This document shows, in pieces, positions 18,698 to 27,562 of a stretch of DNA of 64,000 bases. The DNA lies in NCBI GenBank assembly GCA_964473155.1, contig CAYYNT010000018.1, positions 1-64,000 on the forward strand, given 5' to 3'. Within the stretch, counting starts at the first letter, position 1; every line of letters starts with the position of its first letter. The position numbers and the translations under genes are program-made. Below the pieces are notes generated by a model, which had not been told where the DNA came from, did not search any database, and saw only the letters and a list, made by a program, of their open reading frames with translations. Source of the DNA: JAJFUG01 sp964473155. GTDB lineage: Bacteria; Gemmatimonadota; Glassbacteria; GWA2-58-10.

Positions 18698-20113
18698 ATG
18701 ATCTCGTTAAAATCGATGGACCGTCGCGACAAAGTATTTCTGCCTGTCGTGCTGGCTGCCGCTGCCGGCTCCATTCTCTTTCCGGCGCTAATCACCGGCG
18801 TGCTGGCAAGCCTGCTGATCTTCCAGCTCATCCGGGACAGATGCAGCCGGTATAATTCACCCCTGCCGCTGAAACTGCTGCTCTGGGGTTTTTTTATCAG
18901 ATTACCGATTATTACGCTCCTGGCGGTTTATTCTTATCTCACCGGGAAAGAGGCGACGATTTTTGGAGACAGCCGTCTGGTGCTCCGGGTGAGTTCTTTC
19001 GCCGCTCAAGCTTTTTTTGGAAATTTCGGACCGATTCAGAACTCTCATCTTCAGCCTGGTTTTTACGGCTACAGCCTGATTAACTGGGCTTTCGGGGCCA
19101 TACACTTTTTGTTCGGATATTCTCCTTTTCTGGTGATGCTGGTCAACGTGCTGGCAATTCTTCTGGCCGGCTGGCTTGTGTTCCTGATAACCTATCGTCT
19201 CACCGGCCGCACCGATATTTCCAGCCTTGCTCTTGGATTGACCGTGTTCATGCCAAGCCAGATCATGTGGTCAATCAACCTGCTCAAGGAACCTTTGATT
19301 ACTCTGAGCCTGACATTCATCCTCTATTTGTTCGTGGAAATGATCGCATTGCGGCGCTGGTGGTATCTGCTCCCAATAATTCTACTCTGCCTGCCTCTGG
19401 GACATATGCGCTCGCAGACTCACTATCTGGCTTTTCTGACTGTGGGCCTGGCCAGCCTTCTGTTCATCCCGCGCCGGACCTGGCCCGGAATTGTGATCAT
19501 GGCTGCCGGAGCGCTGGCCATAGCTTTAAAGCTGGGGCCGTCAAGAATCGAGCAAATCTACCGCCAGACACAGGCAAGCATAGTCGGCTACCAGAACGGT
19601 TTCATCTCCACCGGCGGCGCGATCTATGTGGTAATACCGCATCGTCTGACATATGCCGGTTCGGGTGGTGGTCCGATGACTCTGCCGGAGACACTGGAGA
19701 CATATCTGAAATCTCTCTTCTATTATCTTACAAGTCCCAATCTTTTAAGCAACCTGAGCCTCACGAAAATCGCAGCCGCACCGCAGATGATTGTCTGGCT
19801 TGGACTGCTGGTATTCTGTTTTCTGCCGGGAGTGATGTATCTTCTGCGTTTCCGTCTACGGCTCTCCGGCATCCTGATTATATATCTTTTTATTTTTACA
19901 TCAGCCATGGCTCTATATACCGGCAACGAGGGCGCGGCTTTCCGTCAGCGTGATGCTCTCACCCCGATCTTTTTCATCCCGATGTCAATCGGTTTTTTCA
20001 ACTTTACCGGCTGGCTCAGCCGCCACATTAAAGCGGCCACGCAAAAACGAATGGATGGTATTAAGTCAGGGAATACACCTGCCGGCATTAAAAACTCACC
20101 GGAGATATACTGA
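18698..20113 (+). CDS. polytopic membrane protein, GT-C-like
   Basis: About 471 residues from the ATG at 18698, with some ten to twelve hydrophobic segments. An early extracytoplasmic loop contains FGDSRLVLRVSSF and LQPGFYGYSLINW. The later SINLLKEPLITLSLTFILYL motif recurs in bacterial lipid-linked-sugar glycosyltransferases and polysaccharide polymerase-like proteins. No soluble domain. The next gene (SIS domain) starts three bases after the stop, so the two form an operon; together they suggest synthesis and export of a surface glycan. An upstream TTG at 18617 is in frame but lies before the probable transcript start. The function assignment is inferential. Confidence 0.65.
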   Translation: MISLKSMDRRDKVFLPVVLAAAAGSILFPALITGVLASLLIFQLIRDRCSRYNSPLPLKLLLWGFFIRLPIITLLAVYSYLTGKEATIFGDSRLVLRVSSFAAQAFFGNFGPIQNSHLQPGFYGYSLINWAFGAIHFLFGYSPFLVMLVNVLAILLAGWLVFLITYRLTGRTDISSLALGLTVFMPSQIMWSINLLKEPLITLSLTFILYLFVEMIALRRWWYLLPIILLCLPLGHMRSQTHYLAFLTVGLASLLFIPRRTWPGIVIMAAGALAIALKLGPSRIEQIYRQTQASIVGYQNGFISTGGAIYVVIPHRLTYAGSGGGPMTLPETLETYLKSLFYYLTSPNLLSNLSLTKIAAAPQMIVWLGLLVFCFLPGVMYLLRFRLRLSGILIIYLFIFTSAMALYTGNEGAAFRQRDALTPIFFIPMSIGFFNFTGWLSRHIKAATQKRMDGIKSGNTPAGIKNSPEIY

Positions 20114-20116
20114 CAA

Positions 20117-21130
20117 ATGACAGCCTTCATCGATGAGGTCAACGGTCAGCCCAGGGCGCTGAGGCGTCTGGTGGAATTTTACTCGGAGAAGGGAGCTTCG
20201 CGGCTCGAAACCTGGCGCAACCTGGCAGCCGAAAACCGGGACATCACTTTCGCCGGTATGGGAACAAGCGAGCATTCCGCCTGGCTGATCCACGATATCC
20301 TTACAGCCTCCGGACACCGCCCGGTGGTCTATGACGCGGGTGAATTCCTGCATTATCTTCTTGATTCATTTCCCAGGCAGGGCCTTTTCGTTCTTCTGTC
20401 CCAGAGCGGCGAGAGCGTGGAAACAAAAAAAGTCACTCTCGCCCTTGAAGGCGCGCGGAAAGTTGTGCTGACAAACAGCGAAGAAAGCAGCATGGGACGC
20501 GCCGCCGACCTGTGCCTGCCGCTGATGGCGGAACCAGAAAAATCAATCACCAACCAGACTTACCTGAACACGCTGGCGCTGCTGTATCTGATGGCCGGCG
20601 GAGAATTGAACAAACTGCATGAAGTTGCTGAGAGTCTGGAGCGAAGTTTTGATCCGGTCTGCGTGAACGCCGCTGCGGAGTTCATCCAGCCGGCCGACTG
20701 CATCAATGTGACGGCCCGCGGCCCTGCCCTGGCCGCCGCGCGGCAGATCGCCCTCACGCTGATGGAGGGAGCGCGCTGCAAGGCCTCGGCATTCGCCGCC
20801 GGAGCGTTCCGCCATGGCCCGTTCGAGGTTTCGGGGCCAGGGCATCTTGCAATCGTGCTGGCGGCGAGGGGCAGAACCGGCGATTTATGCCTGAACCTGG
20901 CAGAGGAACTGGCCGGTAAAGGCAGCCGGGTGCTTCTGCTGACCGACTGCGACAAAACGCCCTCCGGGGCCAATCTTTTCAAGCTGCGTTTCCCGTATCA
21001 TGGGGATGAGCACCTGTTCCCGCTCTGCCTGTCTCTGGCGCAGGGGCACCTTCTGGCCGCTATCGCCCGGCTGAGAGGGTTCGAGGCTGGCGTATTCGAG
21101 TCAATCAGCAAGGTTACAACAAGGGAATAG
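20117..21130 (+). CDS. double-SIS-domain sugar-phosphate isomerase/aminotransferase-like protein
   Basis: 337 residues made of two SIS folds, like the isomerase half of GlmS and the AgaS/FrlB family. Visible landmarks are GMGTSEHSAWLIHDIL, the phosphosugar-binding Ser loop LLSQSGESVETKK, NSEESSMGRAAD, and FRHGPFEV near the second domain, equivalent to the KHGPxAL active-site stretch of GlmS. No glutaminase domain is present, so the enzyme is a deaminase/isomerase or sugar-phosphate sensor rather than a GlmS. Co-transcribed with the preceding membrane protein (three-base gap). Confidence 0.85.
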   Translation: MTAFIDEVNGQPRALRRLVEFYSEKGASRLETWRNLAAENRDITFAGMGTSEHSAWLIHDILTASGHRPVVYDAGEFLHYLLDSFPRQGLFVLLSQSGESVETKKVTLALEGARKVVLTNSEESSMGRAADLCLPLMAEPEKSITNQTYLNTLALLYLMAGGELNKLHEVAESLERSFDPVCVNAAAEFIQPADCINVTARGPALAAARQIALTLMEGARCKASAFAAGAFRHGPFEVSGPGHLAIVLAARGRTGDLCLNLAEELAGKGSRVLLLTDCDKTPSGANLFKLRFPYHGDEHLFPLCLSLAQGHLLAAIARLRGFEAGVFESISKVTTRE

Positions 21131-21158
21131 ACTGGAGCGGGAAAACAGGAATGGAGGA

Positions 21159-21827
21159 TCAACGTTTTTCCGTGACTTCGAACAGGCGCTGAAAGTCCCG
21201 GTCGGTCCTGCGGAACGGCCGTGAAAGGGAAACTATCTCGGCGCGAAGATCCGGATCACGCTCGATACGGCTTATATCCTCACCAAGGCTGCGGTTGTCT
21301 CGCAGGTTTATCCCTACATAGACGCCATATCCCGGATGAACGTCCTGCACGATCTTCACCGGAAACCGCCCGTCCCGCCCATGCGCTCCGGTGAACACGT
21401 CCTGAAGGCGCTCGCGGAAACGCTCTGAAAGGCTGACTTTAAGAATATTGACATCCGGAGCGTTCAGTTCCGCCAGCATGGTTACGATTGTCCCGCGCAG
21501 CATGCGGAAGAAAGTGGCCTCGTCCAGCATTTCCGGTACTCCGGCAGACTCCCCTCCCTCCTCTCCCTTGTCCTCCCGGAACAACAGCATGCCTCCGGCC
21601 ACGACCAGGTTGATCATCCTTGCCGTGATTTTAAGCTTGTCCTGTTCCAGCTTTTCCTTGTCCGCAATCCGGCCATCGACCACCAGGGCGGCGAACCAGT
21701 CGCGGAAAGCTCCGCGCACATCCAGGACGCTGCGCTTGAATCGAGGAGGACGGGATGGAACGCCAGCCTGATCGGCCAAAGCGGCCTCCGCCAGACAATT
21801 GATTGTATCATCGTAAGTTAGGAACAA
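21159..21827 (-). CDS. conserved-looking cytoplasmic protein, function unknown
   Basis: 222 residues, no signal peptide or membrane segment apart from one mildly hydrophobic helix (NLVVAGGMLLF). Charged and mixed alpha/beta, with a beta-rich section around VKIVQDVHPGYGVYVGINLRDN. Coding bias matches the neighbours, which supports expression. I recognise no family. It converges with the SIS-domain gene (28 bases between stops) and diverges from the etf operon, with about 245 bases of A/T-rich DNA in between. Confidence 0.6.
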   Translation of the reverse strand: MFLTYDDTINCLAEAALADQAGVPSRPPRFKRSVLDVRGAFRDWFAALVVDGRIADKEKLEQDKLKITARMINLVVAGGMLLFREDKGEEGGESAGVPEMLDEATFFRMLRGTIVTMLAELNAPDVNILKVSLSERFRERLQDVFTGAHGRDGRFPVKIVQDVHPGYGVYVGINLRDNRSLGEDISRIERDPDLRAEIVSLSRPFRRTDRDFQRLFEVTEKR

Positions 21828-21954
21828 CCTGCTGTTCCATTGTATTACTTTAGCACCGAATCTGTCAAGATTTATCGATTCACACTGTGAACCTGAGGAA
21901 TATACTGCCGTTATGGATGTTTCAACTCCTGATCAGGTCGATGAGTTGGAAATT

Positions 21955-22012
21955 CTTGTATTATCGAAAAAAAATTGTATATTTTTTGAATATTTAAATT
22001 TGTGTCAATTAT
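21955..22012 (+). promoter_or_regulatory. A/T-rich promoter region of the etf-fix operon
   Basis: A strongly A/T-rich block, unlike the surrounding 60% GC DNA, lies 60-120 bases in front of etfB and holds several TTGnnT/TAnnnT-like hexamers. No single -35/-10 pair stands out, so only the region is annotated. Confidence 0.35.
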
Positions 22013-22073
22013 TCGAGGTGGTGCGGCCAGACCCGCCGCCCGGCAACGCCTGAATCATTCGATGGGAGGACTG

Positions 22074-22823
22074 GTGAATATCATAGTCTGCATTAAACAG
22101 GTGCCGGACACGGAAGCCCGGGTGCAGATCAGCGAGAATGGCAATTCGATCGAGAGCGGAGAGATCAATTTCGTCCTCAATCCGTTCGATGAATACGCCG
22201 TGGAGGAGGCCCTGCGCACTCAGGAGAAACTGGGCGGCGAGGTGACCGCTGTCACGGTGGGCGATGAATCGGCCGAGAACGCGATTCGCACGGCCATGGC
22301 CATGGGCGTGGACAAAGGGATCCTGCTCAAAACCTCCGGCTCGCCGGATGATCCTCTCCAGGTGGCTCGCGCCCTGGCGGCGGAGATCGCGAGCGGTGAG
22401 TTCGATATCGTGTTTTTCGGCAAGCAGGGTGTGGGCAACGAGCATGGTCAGGTTGGCCCGGCTGTGGCTGAACTGATCGGACTGCCCGGCATCTCTGGCG
22501 TCGTCCGTCTGGAGCTTTCCGCCGGCGCAGCAAAAGGCGCCCGCGAGGTCGAGGGCGGCCTGGAGCTTTTCGAATGCGCCCTCCCGGCTGTTATCTGCAC
22601 GCAGAAAGGCCTGAACGAACCGCGTTATCCCTCGCTCAAAGGCCGTATGGCTGCCAAAAAGAAACCTCTGGATGTAAAGCCGGTCAATCTGGCCGCCCCC
22701 CTTCTGACAGTCCAGTCCATGGCCTATCCGCCGCAGCGTGAGCGTGGCCGGGTCCTGGGCGAGGGTGTAGGCGTTGTTGGAGAGCTGGTGCGCTGCCTGA
22801 AAGAAGAGGCCAAAATCATCTGA
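22074..22823 (+). CDS. etfB: electron transfer flavoprotein beta subunit (FixA)
   Basis: 249 residues from a GTG at 22074, which gives the family-typical N-terminus MNIIVCIKQVPDTEA and is preceded by GGGAGGA; the ATG at 22062 overlaps that ribosome-binding site. Landmarks are LNPFDEYAVEEALR, VTAVTVGDESAENAIR, the FFGKQGVGNEHGQVGPAVAELIG nucleotide-binding region (22 residues, beginning at about residue 106) and the ETF beta signature around AVICTQKGLNEPRYPSLKG. It pairs with EtfA to bind FAD and AMP/FAD and passes electrons to FixC. First gene of a four-gene operon. Confidence 0.95.
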   Translation: MNIIVCIKQVPDTEARVQISENGNSIESGEINFVLNPFDEYAVEEALRTQEKLGGEVTAVTVGDESAENAIRTAMAMGVDKGILLKTSGSPDDPLQVARALAAEIASGEFDIVFFGKQGVGNEHGQVGPAVAELIGLPGISGVVRLELSAGAAKGAREVEGGLELFECALPAVICTQKGLNEPRYPSLKGRMAAKKKPLDVKPVNLAAPLLTVQSMAYPPQRERGRVLGEGVGVVGELVRCLKEEAKII

Positions 22824-22881
22824 CTCCCGGGCCGCAATATGGCCCGGATGTGAATCTGAAATCGAACAAGGAGCAGGATAA

Positions 22882-23868
22882 ATGGCTTTGAACGTACTGG
22901 TCATCGCGGAACAGGCGGATGGCGGCGAACTGAAGAAATCGAGCCGCGAGGCTCTGGGACTGGCCCGCACGCTGGTGGAAAAAAACGGCGGCGGCGAGGT
23001 TTCCGCCCTGCTGGTGACAGCCTCGGCGGGTGAGATGCCACAGCGTCTGGCTGCTTTCGGCGCGGACAGGGTGTTTGTAGTGGAGACGGCTGAATGCGCG
23101 CTATACCAGCCCGGCGTGTTTGCGGCAGCCGGAAAGGCCGCGGTTGAGGCCTGCCAGGCTACGGTCGTCCTGGTTCCCGGCAGCGCCCTGGGGCGCGATT
23201 TCGCTCCCCGGCTCAGCGCACGCCTGGACGCACCGGCAGCCACAGACTGTATCCAGGTGGAGGTGAATGGCGGTGCGGTCAGCGCCCTGCGCCCATCGTA
23301 CGGCGGCAAGATCCAGATGCGGGTCGCCTTCGCCAAATCCCCGGCAATCCTCTGCCTGCGTCCCAACGTTTTCCAGGCCCGTCAGGCTGACCCCGCGCGC
23401 TCTGCGAAAGTCGAGGCGCTGAATGTCTCCCTGACTGAGAAGGACAGGGCAATGAAAATTACGGGCGTCGAGCGGAAACAGAGCGAAACCCCGGATGTGG
23501 CGGAAGCCAACATCGTGGTGTCCGGAGGCCGCGGCCTGCGCGAGAGCGGTGGATTCAAGATGCTGGAGGAACTCGCCAGCACCCTGGGCGGCGGAGTCGG
23601 TGCAAGCCGCGCGGCGGTCGATTCCGGATGGCGTCCGCACGGCGACCAGGTCGGCCAGACCGGCAAGTTTGTCAGCCCCTCGCTCTATGTGGCGGTCGGG
23701 ATCAGCGGGGCGGTCCAGCACCTGGCGGGGATGATAGATTCCAAAGTGATCGTGGCGATAAATAAGGATGTGGACGCTCCGATATTCAAGGTGGCGAATT
23801 ACGGAATAGTGGGCGACGCTTTCGATGTTGTCCCGGCCCTGATAGATGAGATCAGGAAACACGCCTGA
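22882..23868 (+). CDS. etfA: electron transfer flavoprotein alpha subunit (FixB)
   Basis: 328 residues. The N-terminal ETF domain (VLVIAEQADGGELKKSSREAL) is followed by the C-terminal FAD-binding domain with VVSGGRGLRESGGFKMLEEL, GASRAAVDSGWRPHGDQVGQ, VAVGISGAVQHLAGM and the closing INKDVDAPIFKVANYGIVGD; all FAD-contacting stretches are intact. Fifty-eight bases separate it from etfB, and a GGAGCAGG ribosome-binding site precedes the ATG. Together with EtfB, FixC and FixX it can form a FixABCX complex. Confidence 0.95.
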   Translation: MALNVLVIAEQADGGELKKSSREALGLARTLVEKNGGGEVSALLVTASAGEMPQRLAAFGADRVFVVETAECALYQPGVFAAAGKAAVEACQATVVLVPGSALGRDFAPRLSARLDAPAATDCIQVEVNGGAVSALRPSYGGKIQMRVAFAKSPAILCLRPNVFQARQADPARSAKVEALNVSLTEKDRAMKITGVERKQSETPDVAEANIVVSGGRGLRESGGFKMLEELASTLGGGVGASRAAVDSGWRPHGDQVGQTGKFVSPSLYVAVGISGAVQHLAGMIDSKVIVAINKDVDAPIFKVANYGIVGDAFDVVPALIDEIRKHA

Positions 23869-23977
23869 TCGATCGACTTGCCGGTATGACATTTCGCATC
23901 TTAGCAATCGAATATGTTAATGTAAAAACGGAGTGACCGGCCTTCCGGGTCAGCCTTTCTGACAACAGGGGGAAAGA

Positions 23978-25291
23978 TTGTCCGAGGATAAATATGATGC
24001 AATAGTGGTCGGCGCCGGGCCCTCCGGCATCAGCGCGGCGATCACCATGGCCCGCGCCGGCCTGAAAGTTGTTGTCCTGGAGCGCGGTGAATATCCGGGA
24101 TCGAAAAACCTGTTCGGCGGCATCCTGTTCACCACGATCCTTAACCGTCTGGTTCCTGAGTTCTGGAAAGAGGCCCCGGTCGAGCGACATGTGATCAACC
24201 GCCGGTTCAGCTTCCTGAATCAGGACAGCGAGATCGCGATGGACCTGACCTGTGGAGCTTACGACCAGCCGCCGTTCAACAACTCTTTCATTGTGCTGCG
24301 CAGCCGCTTCGACCGCTGGTTCGCCGAACAGGCCGAGGCTGCGGGCGCCGAGATATTCCCGGAAATAGTGGTGGACGATTTCGTCCGGCGTGACGGGAAA
24401 ATTGCGGGCATCCTGGCCCGCGGCGAGGGCGGCGAGCACGATGAACTGCTGGCCGATGTCGTGATCTGCGCCGAGGGCGCCAACAGCCTTCTGGCCGAAA
24501 AATCCGGCCTGCACAAGCCCATGGTTCCGGGCAACCGCCTGGTGGCGGTGAAAGAAATAATCAAGCTCTCGCGCGAAACGGTCGAGGACAGGTTTCATCT
24601 GGAGGGCGACCAGGGTGCGGCCTATGAGTTTTTCGGCGGGGCGGTCAAGGGCATGCTCGGGTCGGGATTCATCTACACCAACCGCGACAGCATCTCGGTC
24701 GGCGTGGGCTGCACGATAGAGGATTTCCTGGCCCGGAAGCTCAATCCCAACGATCTGCTGGAGTATTTCAAGGCCCACCCGCGTGTCAAAAACCTGGTCC
24801 GCGGCGGCGAGGTTGTCGAGTATTCCACCCACATGCTGCCGGAGGAAAGCTACAACGATCTCCCGCAGATGGCCGGTGACGGGGTTCTTCTGGCGGGAGA
24901 CTCGGCCGGGCTGATCAACGCCTCGATCTATCACGAGGTCACAAACCTGGCCATGGCCAGCGGCGTGTTCGCCGGAGAAACGGTGATCGCGGCAAAGGAA
25001 AAGGGAGATTTCTCCAAGGCTTCGCTTTCCGCGTATCGTAACAAACTGGAAGCCTCGTTCGTTCTTAAGGACATGTTCCATTTCCGGAACATGATCCATT
25101 TCCTGAAAAGCCATCCGCAGTTCCTGAACGATTATCCGGAACTGATGCTTGAGCTGGCGAAAGATTATTTCACGGTAAACGAGACGCCGAAACTGCAGGT
25201 CCGCAAGGACATCGTGCGCAAGGCGCGGGCGCGGCTGAAAGCCGTCCCGCTGCTGCGCGACCTGTGGGCGGCCCGGGGAGCGATGGTATGA
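23978..25291 (+). CDS. fixC: FixC, ETF-quinone oxidoreductase-like flavoprotein
   Basis: 437 residues starting at TTG (23978), preceded by a strong AGGGGG ribosome-binding site; the next residues give the FAD-binding motif AIVVGAGPSGISAAITMARAG. RYGEYPG-type and GGILFTTILNRLVPEF segments, a second FAD site at GDGVLLAGDSAGLINASIYHE, and the overall length agree with FixC/ETF-QO family flavoproteins. It accepts electrons from EtfAB and reduces quinone. The C-terminal ferredoxin domain of ETF-QO is separate here (fixX, overlapping by four bases). Confidence 0.93.
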   Translation: MSEDKYDAIVVGAGPSGISAAITMARAGLKVVVLERGEYPGSKNLFGGILFTTILNRLVPEFWKEAPVERHVINRRFSFLNQDSEIAMDLTCGAYDQPPFNNSFIVLRSRFDRWFAEQAEAAGAEIFPEIVVDDFVRRDGKIAGILARGEGGEHDELLADVVICAEGANSLLAEKSGLHKPMVPGNRLVAVKEIIKLSRETVEDRFHLEGDQGAAYEFFGGAVKGMLGSGFIYTNRDSISVGVGCTIEDFLARKLNPNDLLEYFKAHPRVKNLVRGGEVVEYSTHMLPEESYNDLPQMAGDGVLLAGDSAGLINASIYHEVTNLAMASGVFAGETVIAAKEKGDFSKASLSAYRNKLEASFVLKDMFHFRNMIHFLKSHPQFLNDYPELMLELAKDYFTVNETPKLQVRKDIVRKARARLKAVPLLRDLWAARGAMV

Positions 25292-25596
25292 CAGGCGCCG
25301 ATTCGATCAAACCGACTCCGGTTGTATCGTTGAACGACAAGCTGGCCCTGGTCAAGCGCAAAATAGCCAAGACCAGCCATATCAGCGTTGACCAGAACCT
25401 GTTCAAGGCTGATCCTGACAAGGCGGTGTTGTTTATCTGCCCGGCGAAGGTCTACGAGCAGAACGAGGAAACCGGCGAGTGTATCGTCAACTTTGAAAAC
25501 TGCCTGGAATGCGGGACCTGCCAGGTCTCGGCACGCGATTATGTCAAATGGGATAATCCGCAGGGCGGTTTCGGCGTGACATACGCCCACGGTTGA
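25288..25596 (+). CDS. fixX: FixX ferredoxin-like protein
   Basis: 102 residues from the ATG at 25288, which overlaps the fixC stop as ATGA; a GTG at 25264 is possible but less well placed. Cys ligands for one [4Fe-4S] cluster are visible as FICPAKVY (Cys51) and NCLECGTCQVSA (Cys72, 75, 78), followed by the conserved Asp-Tyr-Val-Lys-Trp and a Gly-Gly-Phe-Gly-Val-Thr-Tyr tail. It is the small partner that relays electrons between FixC and the quinone pool. Last gene of the operon. Confidence 0.93.
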   Translation: MTGADSIKPTPVVSLNDKLALVKRKIAKTSHISVDQNLFKADPDKAVLFICPAKVYEQNEETGECIVNFENCLECGTCQVSARDYVKWDNPQGGFGVTYAHG

Positions 25597-25628
25597 ACCG
25601 CTGGATGGATTTAAATTTGTCGCTTACG

Positions 25629-25653
25629 TGCAGGGGCGGCCTTCCGGTCGCCA
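25629..25653. repeat. degenerate G/C-armed palindrome downstream of fixX
   Basis: GGGGCGGCC, a TTCC centre and GGTCGCC form an imperfect palindrome 33 bases after the fixX stop. It resembles the other GGGGC-armed palindromes in this window, though the outer right arm is lost. Confidence 0.35.
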
Positions 25654-25709
25654 CTGTTTGTTTCTCCGCCTGAAATAATCACACCGCTTCAAATGTGTTT
25701 CCAGCAGAT

Positions 25710-25946
25710 TCACCGGCCGCGAAACCGCCGTCCCAGCCGCGGCCCATCGCGCAGGCTCACCTGTTTTCTCTGCTGGCGGTCCTCCGTGCTTTCCTCTTTC
25801 TGCGCGATGTCGCCGAATTTCTGCCCTCCCACCTTGAACCGCGCTGCGCGTGACTCATGCTTCAACTTTCGATGGATGTACAGCATCATCCGGATATACC
25901 CGAACGCTATCGCCAGCACCAGGATTATACCGAACACCTTGAGCAT
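25710..25946 (-). CDS. small single-pass membrane protein
   Basis: 78 residues: an N-terminal membrane helix (about 3-22, VFGIILVLAIAFGYIRMMLY) followed by a very basic, hydrophilic tail rich in Arg, Lys and Gln. A GGAGAGA ribosome-binding site lies eight bases before the ATG. No family recognised. It follows the CYTH-protein gene on the same strand after 52 bases. Confidence 0.5.
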   Translation of the reverse strand: MLKVFGIILVLAIAFGYIRMMLYIHRKLKHESRAARFKVGGQKFGDIAQKEESTEDRQQRKQVSLRDGPRLGRRFRGR

Positions 25947-25998
25947 GACTTATCTCTCCACACTGGACACAGCGCGTAGAAGCCGGTGGCGGCCGGTT

Positions 25999-26607
25999 TC
26001 AACCGGGCTGAGACCCCGAAACCGAACTACTGTCAAAACGCATATCCCCCGGCTCGATTCCCGCGGCGAGGCAATGAGCGTTGTAAAGCTGAAAATAATT
26101 CTCTCTCAGTCCGCGCGTCACATCCAGCCCCAGTTCCACGGCCAGTGAGTCGATAACCTCCGGCGGGGCCTCGAGTTCCAGGAACTCTCCCAGACCGGGC
26201 AGGGTGTCGAGCTCTGCGCTCACTCCCGGCCCGCGGCCGAAATGCTCGCGGTATTTCTCGTACACCCGCTCCCTTGTGTAGCCCAGACGGTGAAGAATAT
26301 GACGCATCGTTTCGAGGTCGGACAGCTCAATCTCACTTTCCGAGCGCACCTTGTAGCGCTCGTCGAGCGCCCCGGGCACGGCGTTGCGCTCCTTGAAAGT
26401 CAGCCTGACTTTCCGGTCTCCCCGCAGACGCAGCAGTTTGCCTTCAGCGGTCAGCGCCCCGTCCGGTGTGTCGAGCACAAGGTTATATTCAAACACCCGG
26501 CCGGAGCTTGTAAAACCAAGCTCTATTAGCCGTGAGCGCACCGCTTCCCGGTCAGTCAGCGGGAATTTCAGCTCGACCTCGGTCTGGATCCGCGCTTTCT
26601 CAGTCAC
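25999..26607 (-). CDS. CYTH-domain protein (class IV adenylate cyclase/thiamine triphosphatase superfamily)
   Basis: 202 residues. The N-terminal ExExK-type motif appears as EVELKFPL. It is followed by the CYTH tunnel strands LLRLRGDRKVRLTFKER, a run of charged residues (RSESEIELSD), GYTRERVYEKYREHF and FLELEAPPEVID. These are the alternating acidic and basic residues that line the triphosphate tunnel and bind metal. Members cleave or cyclise triphosphates; adenylate cyclase CyaB-type or inorganic triphosphatase activity cannot be told apart here. The start codon is a GTG with GGAGAG very close upstream. Confidence 0.85.
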   Translation of the reverse strand: MTEKARIQTEVELKFPLTDREAVRSRLIELGFTSSGRVFEYNLVLDTPDGALTAEGKLLRLRGDRKVRLTFKERNAVPGALDERYKVRSESEIELSDLETMRHILHRLGYTRERVYEKYREHFGRGPGVSAELDTLPGLGEFLELEAPPEVIDSLAVELGLDVTRGLRENYFQLYNAHCLAAGIEPGDMRFDSSSVSGSQPG

Positions 26608-26825
26608 GCTCTCTCCAACGGTTCAGGATTATTTCCGTCCGGCATCCGAATACTATCAGCCGCGGCCGCCAAAGTCAACTGCGCGAGTTCAGGCAGACAG
26701 CAAACTGTATTCACACATTCCGGACTTAAATTCGTATCCGAAAAGAGGAGTTTTTTCTTGCCAAGCGGCAAATCGGCATTATTTTCTTTAATGAGTTAGG
26801 AGTCAAAAAGATAGAACCAGGCAGG

Positions 26826-27218
26826 ATGGGGAGCATGATTTATTTCAGTGGAATGGCCGCACAGCGGTTCAATGAGTGGGAAATACCGGACGATACTCCG
26901 CGGTTCTCGACAGTCGAGGACAGTTACCGTCTTTTTCTGGGCATGCATTTCCGGATGATGCGCGCCGCGGATGAGCGGTTCGATCCATATTACAAGCATT
27001 ACCTGGCCTGCGTCGAGCATTTCGAATCGCGGATGCAATTGAGCCACCAGGAGTTCCGCAATGCGGTGGCGACCATCGTTGACATGTACCGTCAGTATTT
27101 CGAGGAACCGGAATCCAAACACCGCGAGACTCTGCTGGACAATATCGGCAAGTTTGAGCGGCTGGTTTACCTGTTCAGCAACAAGACACAACCGAGCCGC
27201 GCCGCCGCCGGTTTCTGA
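26826..27218 (+). CDS. small helical protein, function unknown
   Basis: 130 residues, soluble, almost entirely alpha-helical by composition, with many Phe, Tyr, Met and His (LFLGMHFRMMRAADERFDPY). It may bundle around a ligand, but no family is recognised. Two starts compete, ATG at 26826 and ATG at 26835, each with a purine-rich stretch close upstream. The gene is monocistronic and is followed by a hairpin that fits a terminator. Confidence 0.55.
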   Translation: MGSMIYFSGMAAQRFNEWEIPDDTPRFSTVEDSYRLFLGMHFRMMRAADERFDPYYKHYLACVEHFESRMQLSHQEFRNAVATIVDMYRQYFEEPESKHRETLLDNIGKFERLVYLFSNKTQPSRAAAGF

Positions 27219-27254
27219 GCGGCAAGGACCGGATTGTGACAATTATGATAAACC

Positions 27255-27289
27255 GTCTTCGGGAGGGGGCAGGCAATCCTCCTGGAGAC
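27255..27289 (+). terminator. probable rho-independent terminator
   Basis: A 12-base stem (27255-27266 with 27278-27289) contains two G-U pairs and an 11-base loop, and is followed by GATTTTGTTTATT. It lies 37 bases after the stop of the small helical protein gene. Confidence 0.5.
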
Positions 27290-27522
27290 GATTTTGTTTA
27301 TTATTTTCACCCCTTTTTCTTCGGAATGCCTTGAAAAATTAAAGTTTTATGAAAAAAGGCCGATTTGGAAAACGGGTACGGAAGAAAACGGGATTTCAAG
27401 CCAGGCCAGGCCAGAACAATCCCCCAGCTTCCGGTGATGGTCGGTTTTGACCACAAATCGACGTTCCGCCTTACCCCGGATTTACACACAGACGCTTCTT
27501 CGCGGAAACGTGATTTGTGCCT

Positions 27523-27554
27523 GTCCCCCGGTGTTGCAGCGCCGGGGGACTTTT
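27523..27554. terminator. 9-bp GC-rich hairpin with TTTT tail
   Basis: GTCCCCCGG (27523-27531) pairs perfectly with CCGGGGGAC (27542-27550), followed by TTTT on the plus strand. It sits eight bases past the 3' end of the convergent permease gene and may serve both strands. The rest of the 344-base gap 27219-27562 shows no gene. Confidence 0.5.
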
Positions 27555-27562
27555 CATTTCTA

